Assembly: GCA_045637775.1 (NCBI GenBank)
Contig: JAZUAC010000027.1
Location: forward strand, 1 to 49,061
Length of the DNA: 49,061 nt
Reading direction: 5' to 3'
Source of the DNA: UMGS172 sp045637775
Lineage (GTDB): Bacteria > Bacillota > Clostridia > Oscillospirales > Acutalibacteraceae
In this document: positions 7,816 to 15,249 of the stretch, piece after piece
Numbering within the stretch: the stretch's first letter is position 1
Layout of the letters: every line of letters begins with the position of its first letter
Notes under the pieces: model-generated
Database searches by the model: none
Seen by the model: only the letters and a program-made list of their open reading frames with translations
What the model was told of the DNA's origin: nothing
Translations under genes and position numbers: made by a program

Positions 7816-8988
7816 TCAGGCAGTCACAATACCCAACGATTCCAACACTGAAAATGTAACAAAACCAATGTAGCCCAACACCCACGGTGTACATACAAAG
7901 GTCAAAACATCACGACCAACCGATTTTGTGTTTTCTTTAGACAGTTTGAGGGCGTTTTTGTCGGTCTTTATAAGCATTATAAAACCGCAAATTCCCAAAA
8001 GCAGCATGACTATCTGAATCAAAAAATCGAACAACTGACCCTCCAGAGGGCCTACACCTATCGTTGTGTACTGCGACACCACAGTAATGATGTTATTGGT
8101 GGCATGGATGAGTATTGCGGCAAGCATCGAACCGTTGCTGACCACACTGTAACCCAAAACCAAACCGACAATAAATGCAAACGGCATTTGTTGAAGATTA
8201 CCGTGAACCATACCAAACAAGGCAGCTGAAATCACAATGGACGTTCCGTCGCTCAATTTAGTTCTCAACAAACCGAGAATGACACCGCGGAATGCAAATT
8301 CCTCAAGCAAAGCGGGCAAAATACCGATGCACAGAAGTGCTATCAACAATGAGGCTGTTCCCGTGCCATACTGAACGCTTGACGAAGGCACCTCAAACCC
8401 CTTGCCGAAATGCTTTGCTATGCTTTCCAAAACCTCGGAAAGAAAATGTGTGCCAAAATTGCCCACCGAGCAAACACCTATACCCATCATAGTCAAGGCA
8501 AGCAGGTTTGGTGATTTTAATTTTGATTTAAACGAAATAAGCGTTCCTATTTTGTACTCGGTCATCGACACCGCAAAAATAAACGGAACGGTGAACAAAC
8601 AAAGGTTGAGCACCGCATTGACCAAGAGCACAACATTGGGGTCGCTCAAAAGAGCATTGCTCTCATCAACTCCAAACATCGCCAGCATTATGGACTTTAT
8701 AAACAAAATCAACACGAAAGCGCCCACAAAATAGAGGCACAGCGGCAGACCGACCGTATTGCCAAGTTTGAAAACCGAACGCCATCTTGCGATACGTTCA
8801 GGATCGAACATAGCAAAATATTTCGGTTGAGCCTCGGGTTGATTATATCCGTTTGCACCTAACGATGCACCTGCATCATTATAGCTACCCGTTGCCGAAC
8901 GTTGGAACATCGGTTCATGTGGGGTTGTATTGGGATTTTGTGTATTTTGCTCATCAAAATCGCGTTTGGGTTCAAAAGAATCCATCAT
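7816..8988 (-). CDS. CPBP-family intramembrane metalloprotease
   Basis: A 390-residue polytopic membrane protein. Residues 1-60 are polar and probably disordered in the cytosol, followed by about eight hydrophobic segments. The CPBP/Abi motifs are present: Glu229-Glu230-xxx-Arg234 (EEFAFRG), FGMVHG with His262, and IHATNN with His295 and Asn298/299. These residues form the Rce1-type active site. Relatives cleave prenylated or bacteriocin-like peptides or act as membrane regulators; the substrate here is unknown. Two ATGs in a row follow AGAGGTG; either could be used. Confidence 0.88.
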   Translation of the reverse strand: MMDSFEPKRDFDEQNTQNPNTTPHEPMFQRSATGSYNDAGASLGANGYNQPEAQPKYFAMFDPERIARWRSVFKLGNTVGLPLCLYFVGAFVLILFIKSIMLAMFGVDESNALLSDPNVVLLVNAVLNLCLFTVPFIFAVSMTEYKIGTLISFKSKLKSPNLLALTMMGIGVCSVGNFGTHFLSEVLESIAKHFGKGFEVPSSSVQYGTGTASLLIALLCIGILPALLEEFAFRGVILGLLRTKLSDGTSIVISAALFGMVHGNLQQMPFAFIVGLVLGYSVVSNGSMLAAILIHATNNIITVVSQYTTIGVGPLEGQLFDFLIQIVMLLLGICGFIMLIKTDKNALKLSKENTKSVGRDVLTFVCTPWVLGYIGFVTFSVLESLGIVTA

Positions 8989-9130
8989 TTCACCTCTTGT
9001 GTGTTTGCTGCAATCAAAATATTGGAGTTTTTAGTGCATTTTTACCAATAACAATTTGTTTACATGGCAAAAACAAGCCCTTTTTATAAAAAATGCATAA
9101 ATTTCAGTTGATTTTTTTACATAACGACTA

Positions 9131-9159
9131 TTGAAATTCTATCAAAAAAGTATTATGAT
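9131..9159 (+). promoter_or_regulatory. Sigma-A-type promoter for glycogen phosphorylase
   Basis: TTGAAA (9131-9136) and TATGAT (9154-9159) are spaced by 17 bases, giving a 5' leader of roughly 70 bases before the glgP start. The rest of the spacer from 8989 is AT-rich and shows nothing else recognisable. Confidence 0.6.
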
Positions 9160-9234
9160 ATATACATAATAAAATATTTGTCAAAAATAATCAATGTATA
9201 ATTCGTAAATTTTTATATTTTCGGAGGTTTTTTA

Positions 9235-11631
9235 ATGTACACATCTAAAGAAATCTATGACCTTATCGGTCAAAAGATGAAGCACAATTTCGGTGTTTTA
9301 CCCAACCAGGCATCCGACGAGCTTTTTTACAAGGCTTCGGTTTTGGCATTACTTGATATTATGACCGAGCGCCGAGCAAAATTCAGAGAGGACACCACAA
9401 AGCAGGAAAGCAAGATGGTTTACTACCTCTCGATGGAATTTTTGATGGGTCGTTCGCTTAAAAATAACCTTTTCAACATGAAGCTTGACGGTGTTTTCAG
9501 CGCCGCTTTAAAGAAATACGGTGTAAAGCTTGATAATCTTTATGAGCTTGAACCCGATGCAGGTCTCGGCAACGGCGGTCTCGGACGACTTGCAGCCTGC
9601 TTCCTCGACGGTCTTACCACAGGCGGTTATCCTGCAATGGGTTACTGCATAAAGTATGAATTCGGTATTTTCCGCCAAAAGTTTGTTGACGGTTGGCAGA
9701 CCGAAATGCCCGATTTCTGGCTCCCCGGCGGCAGTGCCTGGCTCGTTCGCCGTGACACCTCGGCTGTGGAAGTCAACTTCGGCGGTCAGCTTAAAGAAAT
9801 CTGGTGTGACAATCACCACAGTGTCGAGGTTGAGAACGCCGACACCGTAAAGGCCGTTCCTTATGACCTTATGGTGGCAGGTGCCGACGGAAGAAGCGTC
9901 AACGTACTCCGTTTGTGGAGTTCGGAGACTCCCTCTATCAATATGGCTGCATTCAACCACGGCGATTATGTCCGCGCTTTGGAGCATCAGGCTATGGCAG
10001 AGGTTATCAGTAAGATTCTCTACCCCGAGGATAATCATCCCGAAGGCAAGTCCTTGAGACTTCGCCAGCAGTATTTCCTTGTATCGGCTTCGATTCAGGA
10101 TATTTTACAGCGCCATCTTAAGAAATACGGCACTTTGGACAATCTTCCCGAAAAAGCCGCTATCCACATCAACGATACCCACCCCGCATTGGTAATTCCC
10201 GAGTTGATGCGATACCTGCTTGACGAATGCGGCTACGGCTGGGATAAAGCCTGGGACATTGTTACCCGCACCGCCGCCTACACCAACCACACCATCATGC
10301 GTGAGGCTTTGGAGTGCTGGTCTATCGACCTGTTCAGAGGCCTTTTGCCCCGTATTTTCCAAATCGTCACTGAAATTGACAACCGTTTCAGAGCACAAAT
10401 GTGGGAAAAGACCCACGATGCCAACTATGTTTCCCGTACCGCTATTGTTGAGGATGGCGTTGTAAGAATGGCCAACCTTTGCGTTGCCTCCTGCCATTGC
10501 GTAAACGGTGTTTCAAGATTGCATAGTGATATTCTTAAAGATACCCTCTTTAACGATTACTACCGCATCACTCCCGAAAAGTTCACCAATGTTACCAACG
10601 GTATTGCATTCCGCCGTTGGCTCTGCCAGTCCAACCCCGAGCTCACAAAGCTCATTACCGAGTGCATTGGCGATAACTTCATTCTTGATAATGCCGCTTT
10701 GAAGGAGTTCGAAAAGTTCTCGGACGATAAGGCAGTGCTTGAAAAGTTGGCAGCTGTAAAGCGTGCCAACAAGGAACGTTTTGCCAAGTTTGTCAAGAAT
10801 GAGTATAACGTCACTCTTGACCCCAATTCTATCTTTGATATGCAGGTCAAGCGTTTGCATGAGTATAAGCGCCAGCACTTGAATGCACTCCACATCATTG
10901 CCGATTATCTTTATATCAAGGAAAATCCCAATGCCGAGGTTACACCTAAGACCTATATCTTCGGTGCAAAGGCGGCTCCGGGTTACCACCTTGCAAAAGA
11001 GATTATCCACATGATCCACTCTCTTGCCAAGGTCATTGAAAACGACCCTCAGGTCAAGGACAAAATCAAGATTTTGTTCGTTGAGGACTATCGTGTAACC
11101 ATGGCTGAGCTTATGATTCCGTCTGCCGACATTTCGGAACAGATTTCCTTGGCTTCGACCGAGGCTTCGGGTACCGGTAACATGAAGCTCATGCTCAACG
11201 GTGCTATCACCTTGGGTACCGAGGACGGTGCTAACGTTGAGATTCACGAGGCTGTCGGTGATGATAACATCATCATCTTTGGTATGCGTACTCCCGAGGT
11301 TTTGTCACTCCGTAACAGCTACGATCCCAACCTTTATTACAACAATAATCCCAAGCTTCGCCGTGCAGTTGATTTCATCTGCAACGGAATCGACGGAAAG
11401 CAGTTCCCCGCCCTTTCGAGCGCACTCCGCAACAAGGATTATTACATGGCATTTGCCGACTTTGCTGACTACTGCGCAGCACAGGACAGAGCAAGCCTTT
11501 TGTATTCGGATAAGGAAAAGTGGAGCAGAATGTCGCTCATTAACATTGCCAACGCAGGCATCTTCTCGGCCGACCGTTCTATCCACGACTACGCAACCAA
11601 CATCTGGAACGCAAAGCCGTTGGATAAGTAA
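9235..11631 (+). CDS. glgP: Glycogen/starch alpha-glucan phosphorylase (GT35)
   Basis: A full-length 798-residue GT35 phosphorylase that releases glucose-1-phosphate from alpha-1,4-glucans with pyridoxal phosphate. Key motifs are MEFLMGRSLKNNL, LGNGGLGRLAACFLDGL, the HINDTHPAL loop, MQVKRLHEYKRQHLN, and EASGTGNMKLMLNGA, where the Lys near residue 651 is the PLP Schiff base, followed by TEDGANVEI. CGGAGG lies 9 bases before the ATG. It is monocistronic with its own promoter and terminator. The 5'-half codon use resembles a highly expressed gene. No other glycogen genes are in the window. Confidence 0.98.
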   Translation: MYTSKEIYDLIGQKMKHNFGVLPNQASDELFYKASVLALLDIMTERRAKFREDTTKQESKMVYYLSMEFLMGRSLKNNLFNMKLDGVFSAALKKYGVKLDNLYELEPDAGLGNGGLGRLAACFLDGLTTGGYPAMGYCIKYEFGIFRQKFVDGWQTEMPDFWLPGGSAWLVRRDTSAVEVNFGGQLKEIWCDNHHSVEVENADTVKAVPYDLMVAGADGRSVNVLRLWSSETPSINMAAFNHGDYVRALEHQAMAEVISKILYPEDNHPEGKSLRLRQQYFLVSASIQDILQRHLKKYGTLDNLPEKAAIHINDTHPALVIPELMRYLLDECGYGWDKAWDIVTRTAAYTNHTIMREALECWSIDLFRGLLPRIFQIVTEIDNRFRAQMWEKTHDANYVSRTAIVEDGVVRMANLCVASCHCVNGVSRLHSDILKDTLFNDYYRITPEKFTNVTNGIAFRRWLCQSNPELTKLITECIGDNFILDNAALKEFEKFSDDKAVLEKLAAVKRANKERFAKFVKNEYNVTLDPNSIFDMQVKRLHEYKRQHLNALHIIADYLYIKENPNAEVTPKTYIFGAKAAPGYHLAKEIIHMIHSLAKVIENDPQVKDKIKILFVEDYRVTMAELMIPSADISEQISLASTEASGTGNMKLMLNGAITLGTEDGANVEIHEAVGDDNIIIFGMRTPEVLSLRNSYDPNLYYNNNPKLRRAVDFICNGIDGKQFPALSSALRNKDYYMAFADFADYCAAQDRASLLYSDKEKWSRMSLINIANAGIFSADRSIHDYATNIWNAKPLDK

Positions 11632-11643
11632 TCCGATATCAAT

Positions 11644-11682
11644 AAAAACCATCCGCACAACAAAATGTGCGGATGGTTTTTT
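11644..11682. terminator. Bidirectional terminator after glgP
   Basis: A perfect 16-bp stem (AAAAACCATCCGCACA with TGTGCGGATGGTTTTT) and 6-base loop sits 12 bases after the glgP stop and 14 bases before the end of the convergent lipoprotein gene. It serves both strands. Confidence 0.92.
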
Positions 11683-11695
11683 GTATTAGATACAA

Positions 11696-12448
11696 TTATT
11701 TATATCCGTAGAACTGCCAATAGCCTTCAACCGGAGAATATCCATGGATTTTAATAACATCAGCCGTCGATTTGAACCTGCTTGTATCTTCCATATTGAG
11801 GACGATAACCTCATTTTTATATGTGTCATATTTATATGAACCGTTAATACAATATCCCGTTACAGTCAATGTTTTTCCATCGAAATTATACTCACTTGCT
11901 TCATACCAATCTATGTCGGATGGCTCATCGTCCAAATTAAGCGGTGCTTCGGTATAAACCGTCCCAAATTTCACGGTATCATCACTGACAAAATGCATTA
12001 AACGAATGGTATAATCCTTATCCTCATAAAGGTCCTCAACACCAAACCATTTAGTCCCGACAAGCGATGTTATATGAGGGCGTATCTGTTCTTGCGAAGA
12101 TGTACCCGAGGATGCATCGGTCGATTGTGTTTGAGAGTTTTGCATCTGTGTGCTTTCGACAGAACTGTCCACCGACTCAGTAACAGAACTGACAGTAGGC
12201 TCAATTGTACTGCTTTGAGTGCTACTTATCGAATCCAAAAGCTCTTTTAGCTTTTGACTATCTGTTTCGGCAATCCCTTCCTCCAAAACCGAGATTGCTT
12301 TCTCCAAATCACCGGCAGAAATGCATTCCTGGGCATAATCATAATACTGCGTTTCTAAACTCGAATCGTCAGCGACCGCATCCGACCCACAACTTGCACA
12401 AATCAACACTACGCAAATAACCAATACCGAAAGTATTATTCTTTTCAT
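11696..12448 (-). CDS. Lipoprotein with N-terminal TPR-like segment (paralogue A)
   Basis: A 250-residue putative lipoprotein. The signal peptide ends at a lipobox-like CASC with Cys20. Residues 30-75 (ETQYYDYAQECI...AISVLEEGI...DSQKLKELL) look like one TPR-type helical hairpin. A long Ser/Thr/Gln-rich linker follows and then a beta-rich C-terminal domain of about 110 residues (SLVGTKWFGVEDL to GYWQFYGYK). The ATG at 12448 follows GAGAAAGG. The gene directly upstream encodes a clear paralogue with the same architecture. It is the last gene of a seven-gene operon. No enzymatic motif was seen; a surface or sensory role is possible. Confidence 0.7.
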   Translation of the reverse strand: MKRIILSVLVICVVLICASCGSDAVADDSSLETQYYDYAQECISAGDLEKAISVLEEGIAETDSQKLKELLDSISSTQSSTIEPTVSSVTESVDSSVESTQMQNSQTQSTDASSGTSSQEQIRPHITSLVGTKWFGVEDLYEDKDYTIRLMHFVSDDTVKFGTVYTEAPLNLDDEPSDIDWYEASEYNFDGKTLTVTGYCINGSYKYDTYKNEVIVLNMEDTSRFKSTADVIKIHGYSPVEGYWQFYGYK

Positions 12449-12461
12449 GACCTTTCTCCGT

Positions 12462-13160
12462 TTATTCTGATTCATAATATTCCCAATACCCTGTCATGAA
12501 GCCCGGTTCACCGTCAATTCTTATTATATCTAATAAAGAAAATTTAAGTTCACTGTGTGCTTTTATTACAGTTATATATTTCACATCGGTCCAATGTTCT
12601 TCAAACACCTCGTGATAGTTCTTGATTTCTATTCTTTTACCGTCATATGCGTAGTTATGTCTGTCTTCGTAGGTCATGGTGCCACTATTATAAACGCTGT
12701 ATTTGACAACACCTTCATCAATAAAATCCAACACATTATAATTACCGTTGCCCCAATCACGAATCCAACTCGTTCCCGTCAACGGCAAATACTCGGGAAC
12801 CTTTTCTTCCGATGATGTTACCTCGGAAGTGTTTGTCACTTGTTGTTGATTGCTGTTTTGAACTTCTGATGTTCCGTCGGGATTGACACTGGCTGTATCA
12901 GAAGCACTATCAGTACTGTTGGTGCACTCAGAGCTTGTCAAGGTTTCCAGTAAATCCTTAAGCTTTTGACTGTCTGTTTCGACAATACCCTCTTCTAATG
13001 CAGAAATCGCTGTGGCGATATCGTTTTTTGCGATGCACTCTTGTGCATAATTATAATACTGTGTCTCGGTGTCTGTGCCGTTACTGTTTTGGTTATCCGA
13101 GCAAGCAACGAAGCACAGCATTATACATAAACTCAACATCAACACTGTTATTCTTTTCAT
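12462..13160 (-). CDS. Lipoprotein with N-terminal TPR-like segment (paralogue B)
   Basis: A 232-residue putative lipoprotein with signal peptide and Cys20 (FVAC). Its segment ETQYYNYAQECIAKND...ETDSQKLKDLLE is nearly identical to paralogue A, and the Ser/Thr/Asn-rich linker and C-terminal beta-rich domain (LTGTSWIRDW to GYWEYYESE) are more diverged. GGAG lies 6 bases before the ATG. The 13-base gap to paralogue A shows tandem duplication inside one operon. Function unknown. Confidence 0.7.
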   Translation of the reverse strand: MKRITVLMLSLCIMLCFVACSDNQNSNGTDTETQYYNYAQECIAKNDIATAISALEEGIVETDSQKLKDLLETLTSSECTNSTDSASDTASVNPDGTSEVQNSNQQQVTNTSEVTSSEEKVPEYLPLTGTSWIRDWGNGNYNVLDFIDEGVVKYSVYNSGTMTYEDRHNYAYDGKRIEIKNYHEVFEEHWTDVKYITVIKAHSELKFSLLDIIRIDGEPGFMTGYWEYYESE

Positions 13161-13176
13161 GGGTGACTCCAATAAA

Positions 13177-13920
13177 TCATATTTGAGACAGCAATTCTTT
13201 TTTCTTCTCGGTAAACTCTTCCTCTGTAATGATACCTTGATTCTTCATCTCTGAAAGCTGTTTTATCACTTCGAGAACATCATTAGCTTGAGAAATGTTG
13301 GTTTTTTTAGCAGCCTTAACGGGTGTAGGTTTAGCTTCACCAACCGTCTTTGCAGTCTCTTGTTCTGTAACTATCTCACCATTTGTTACCGCTACATTTA
13401 AACCGTCCGACTTTATTTTATTTGCAAACTCCGCAATGCCATCTTTGCTGAGCTTCAAGCCAAAGAAGGTAACAGCACCTGCAACAAAGGTTGCAACATA
13501 AGCAACAATAAGCAAAAAGAAGCCTATTGCAGGTGACGTGCTCATTTCGGCACTTGCCGAACCGCCACCCGCACTGGCACTTGCCGATGGTGCACCGATA
13601 AGAAAAAGAGTGGCAATCGCCGAGACAATACTTACTATCGGCAAAACAAGGGCTAATATATTCTTGAACTTATCAAGCTGCTTTATGTAGTTCATAGCAA
13701 CCAGCACGATGGGGCAAATGAGCATAAGCCACGCCACAATTGTACTTCCATCACCGAATGCGGCATCAAAGCCCGATGCAGTAGCCTCAGAGCTTGCAGA
13801 AACAAAAGAGGACTTGACCTCCACAGTTACAGTTGCAAAGGGCAACAGCAAGAGCAACACCGAAATAGCACAGCAAATAGTAAGCAAATGCTTCATGATG
13901 AGTTCTTTGTTGATGTTCAT
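13177..13920 (-). CDS. Four-helix membrane protein with C-terminal SHOCT domain
   Basis: A 247-residue protein with about four transmembrane segments (first near residues 9-30, others near 60-80, 85-110 and 130-155), a small-residue SASAGGGSAS loop, a cytoplasmic linker, and a C-terminal SHOCT domain (DVLEVIKQLSEMKNQGIITEEEF). SHOCT domains are short oligomerisation/binding modules usually fused to membrane or phage-related proteins. AAGGAG precedes the ATG. It lies between the zinc-ribbon genes and the lipoprotein pair in the same operon. Confidence 0.72.
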   Translation of the reverse strand: MNINKELIMKHLLTICCAISVLLLLLPFATVTVEVKSSFVSASSEATASGFDAAFGDGSTIVAWLMLICPIVLVAMNYIKQLDKFKNILALVLPIVSIVSAIATLFLIGAPSASASAGGGSASAEMSTSPAIGFFLLIVAYVATFVAGAVTFFGLKLSKDGIAEFANKIKSDGLNVAVTNGEIVTEQETAKTVGEAKPTPVKAAKKTNISQANDVLEVIKQLSEMKNQGIITEEEFTEKKKELLSQI

Positions 13921-13978
13921 AATTTTGTCTCCTTTGAATTTATTAAAACAACTTGTGTTGTTTTAGCCTAAAAATGAA

Positions 13979-14131
13979 TCAGCTTTCTTTGTGCCAAGAG
14001 TGCATCCCGTTTTTTGCCACCGGACACTTGCCACCATAGGTCATTCCGGGTTTTACGGAACTGTTCGATGTTCTTCCGCATTTGGAGCATCTCCACTTAT
14101 GCACGATTGTAGGTTTCCATTGTGTAGCCAT
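13979..14131 (-). CDS. 50-residue zinc-ribbon protein with CxxC...HSW signature
   Basis: A short protein (MATQWKPTIVHKWRCSKCGR... to HSWHKES) with Cys15 and Cys18 as a CxxCG knuckle, Cys36 followed by Pro, and His44/His47 in GMHSWHKE as likely third and fourth zinc ligands. AGAGGT lies 7 bases before the ATG, which supports real translation. The next gene upstream encodes a longer protein with the same CxxCG...CP...HSW pattern, so the two are paralogues. It is part of the seven-gene operon. No function can be assigned; nucleic-acid or protein binding is typical of such ribbons. Confidence 0.65.
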   Translation of the reverse strand: MATQWKPTIVHKWRCSKCGRTSNSSVKPGMTYGGKCPVAKNGMHSWHKES

Positions 14132-14155
14132 AACGTTACCTCTTTAAATAAATTG

Positions 14156-14407
14156 TCATAAATATGTTCTCATCCAACTGTGGGGTCCTTTATGCACACC
14201 TCTCGGATGTCTCGGGCAATTGTTAACACCCGGCAAAGGTACTCCTTCGGTTGCATTGCGCACAGATTGATATCCGCAATATCTGCACTGGTACATAATC
14301 TGCTTTTTCTTTGGCGCAGCTTGCGTCTCGGTTCTTCTTATTTTTCCCGACAGCATCTCGCGCAGCAATCGATTTTCAAGCTCAAGCTCTTGTTTACTCC
14401 TGCTCAT
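14156..14407 (-). CDS. 83-residue coiled-coil + zinc-ribbon protein
   Basis: Residues 5-20 form a short charged helix (KQELELENRLLREML). The C-terminal half is a zinc-binding ribbon: Cys41-x2-Cys44-Gly, Cys64-Pro, and His67/His76 with the HSW motif. The pattern matches the 50-residue protein encoded next downstream. The ATG at 14407 has an AGGG site 8 bases upstream; a TTG two codons earlier is possible. It sits nine bases after the preceding gene. Function unknown. Confidence 0.65.
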   Translation of the reverse strand: MSRSKQELELENRLLREMLSGKIRRTETQAAPKKKQIMYQCRYCGYQSVRNATEGVPLPGVNNCPRHPRGVHKGPHSWMRTYL

Positions 14408-14416
14408 ATCCAATCC

Positions 14417-14764
14417 CTAATCTTTATATCTCTCATATTGATTCATATAACGCTCGTATTTATCCATATCTTTGTTCTTTTTGGCAATATCCGCCGCCTG
14501 CTTTGCCGTTCGTGCCATTTGACTGCGGGTTACTCTTTCAACCTTGCCATCCAGAGCTTCAATTTTGTCAACACAGCTTGTATCTTTGTCTTTCCACATA
14601 GAATGAACACCTTTAAAGCTGGCATTTTTAGCAACGTCCATGGCTTCGGAGCCCAATTCAAACCCCACTGTGTCAGACAGTCCTTTCAAAATTGCACTTG
14701 CCGTTCCTGTCGTGACCAACGTTGCTGTTCCCAATGTTTTTCCAATAGTTTTCAAAACACCCAT
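14417..14764 (-). CDS. Hypothetical small protein, amphipathic/helical
   Basis: A 115-residue protein, MGVLKTIGKTLGTATLVTTG at the N-terminus, with a weakly hydrophobic Gly/Thr/Ala-rich first 25 residues that could insert in or lie on a membrane, and a strongly charged Lys/Arg-rich C-terminal helix (KQAADIAKKNKDMDKYERYM). I do not recognise a family. TAGGAG precedes the ATG by 8 bases. It is the second gene of the operon that starts with a Mor-like regulator. Confidence 0.6.
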   Translation of the reverse strand: MGVLKTIGKTLGTATLVTTGTASAILKGLSDTVGFELGSEAMDVAKNASFKGVHSMWKDKDTSCVDKIEALDGKVERVTRSQMARTAKQAADIAKKNKDMDKYERYMNQYERYKD

Positions 14765-14775
14765 AAATAAAACTC

Positions 14776-15063
14776 CTATACATTATGCTTTTCTTTAAGT
14801 ATCTTCCTTATCCACTTTTCGGTATATCCGTACTTGACAGCTAATTCACGAGCATTATAACCGTTATATTCATCGGTTATTTGTTGGAATATGTACTCAC
14901 GAGAAACGAGCTCGACCGGGAATGACACCTGCGTTCCGCGGTAACGGCTGTGAAGCTTCATCGCGGCCTCGACCCCAAGCAGGGTGGCTATTTCCGCATA
15001 CGAACCGTTGAGGTATTCCGATTTAAGCTTGTCCTTGTCAAAATCCATTCTCATTCCCCACAT
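14776..15063 (-). CDS. Mor-family HTH transcription regulator
   Basis: A 95-residue protein matching the Mor (middle operon regulator, phage Mu) architecture: a dimerisation part IATLLGVEAAMKLHSRYRGTQ followed by FPVELVSREYIFQQI and a C-terminal HTH (YNARELAVKYGYTEKWIRKI). Mor-like proteins occur in phages but also as chromosomal regulators in Clostridia. I choose the ATG at 15063, 7 bases after AAGGAG; an upstream TTG overlaps that site. It is the first gene of the seven-gene operon and probably controls it. Confidence 0.8.
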   Translation of the reverse strand: MWGMRMDFDKDKLKSEYLNGSYAEIATLLGVEAAMKLHSRYRGTQVSFPVELVSREYIFQQITDEYNGYNARELAVKYGYTEKWIRKILKEKHNV

Positions 15064-15183
15064 ATTCAAACTCCTTACCAAATTATATATCAGTGTTTAA
15101 GAATAATACAGTGTCACACGGTATGGGAACTGTTCCTTGTAAAATTCCCTGTTTTTGATATAACAAACTCTTTTTGAGCGCAA

Positions 15184-15227
15184 AAAACGCCCACTGTATG
15201 CTTAATATAGCATGCAGTGGGCGTTTT
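15184..15227. terminator. Strong hairpin terminator after the kinase gene
   Basis: Inverted repeat AAAACGCCCACTG / CAGTGGGCGTTTT, extended inwards by TATGC/GCATG, with T runs on both strands. It ends the XRE-kinase operon and insulates the Mor-led operon. Confidence 0.9.
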
Positions 15228-15249
15228 GATTTCCACACTTTGTGGAAAC

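Noticed and set aside
8989..9234. Possible riboswitch or leader RNA before glycogen phosphorylase
   Set aside because: The leader after the predicted start is short and AT-rich with no stable hairpin or known aptamer motif.
11696..15063. An integrated prophage
   Set aside because: Only the Mor-like regulator is phage-type; no integrase, terminase, capsid, tail or attachment site is present.
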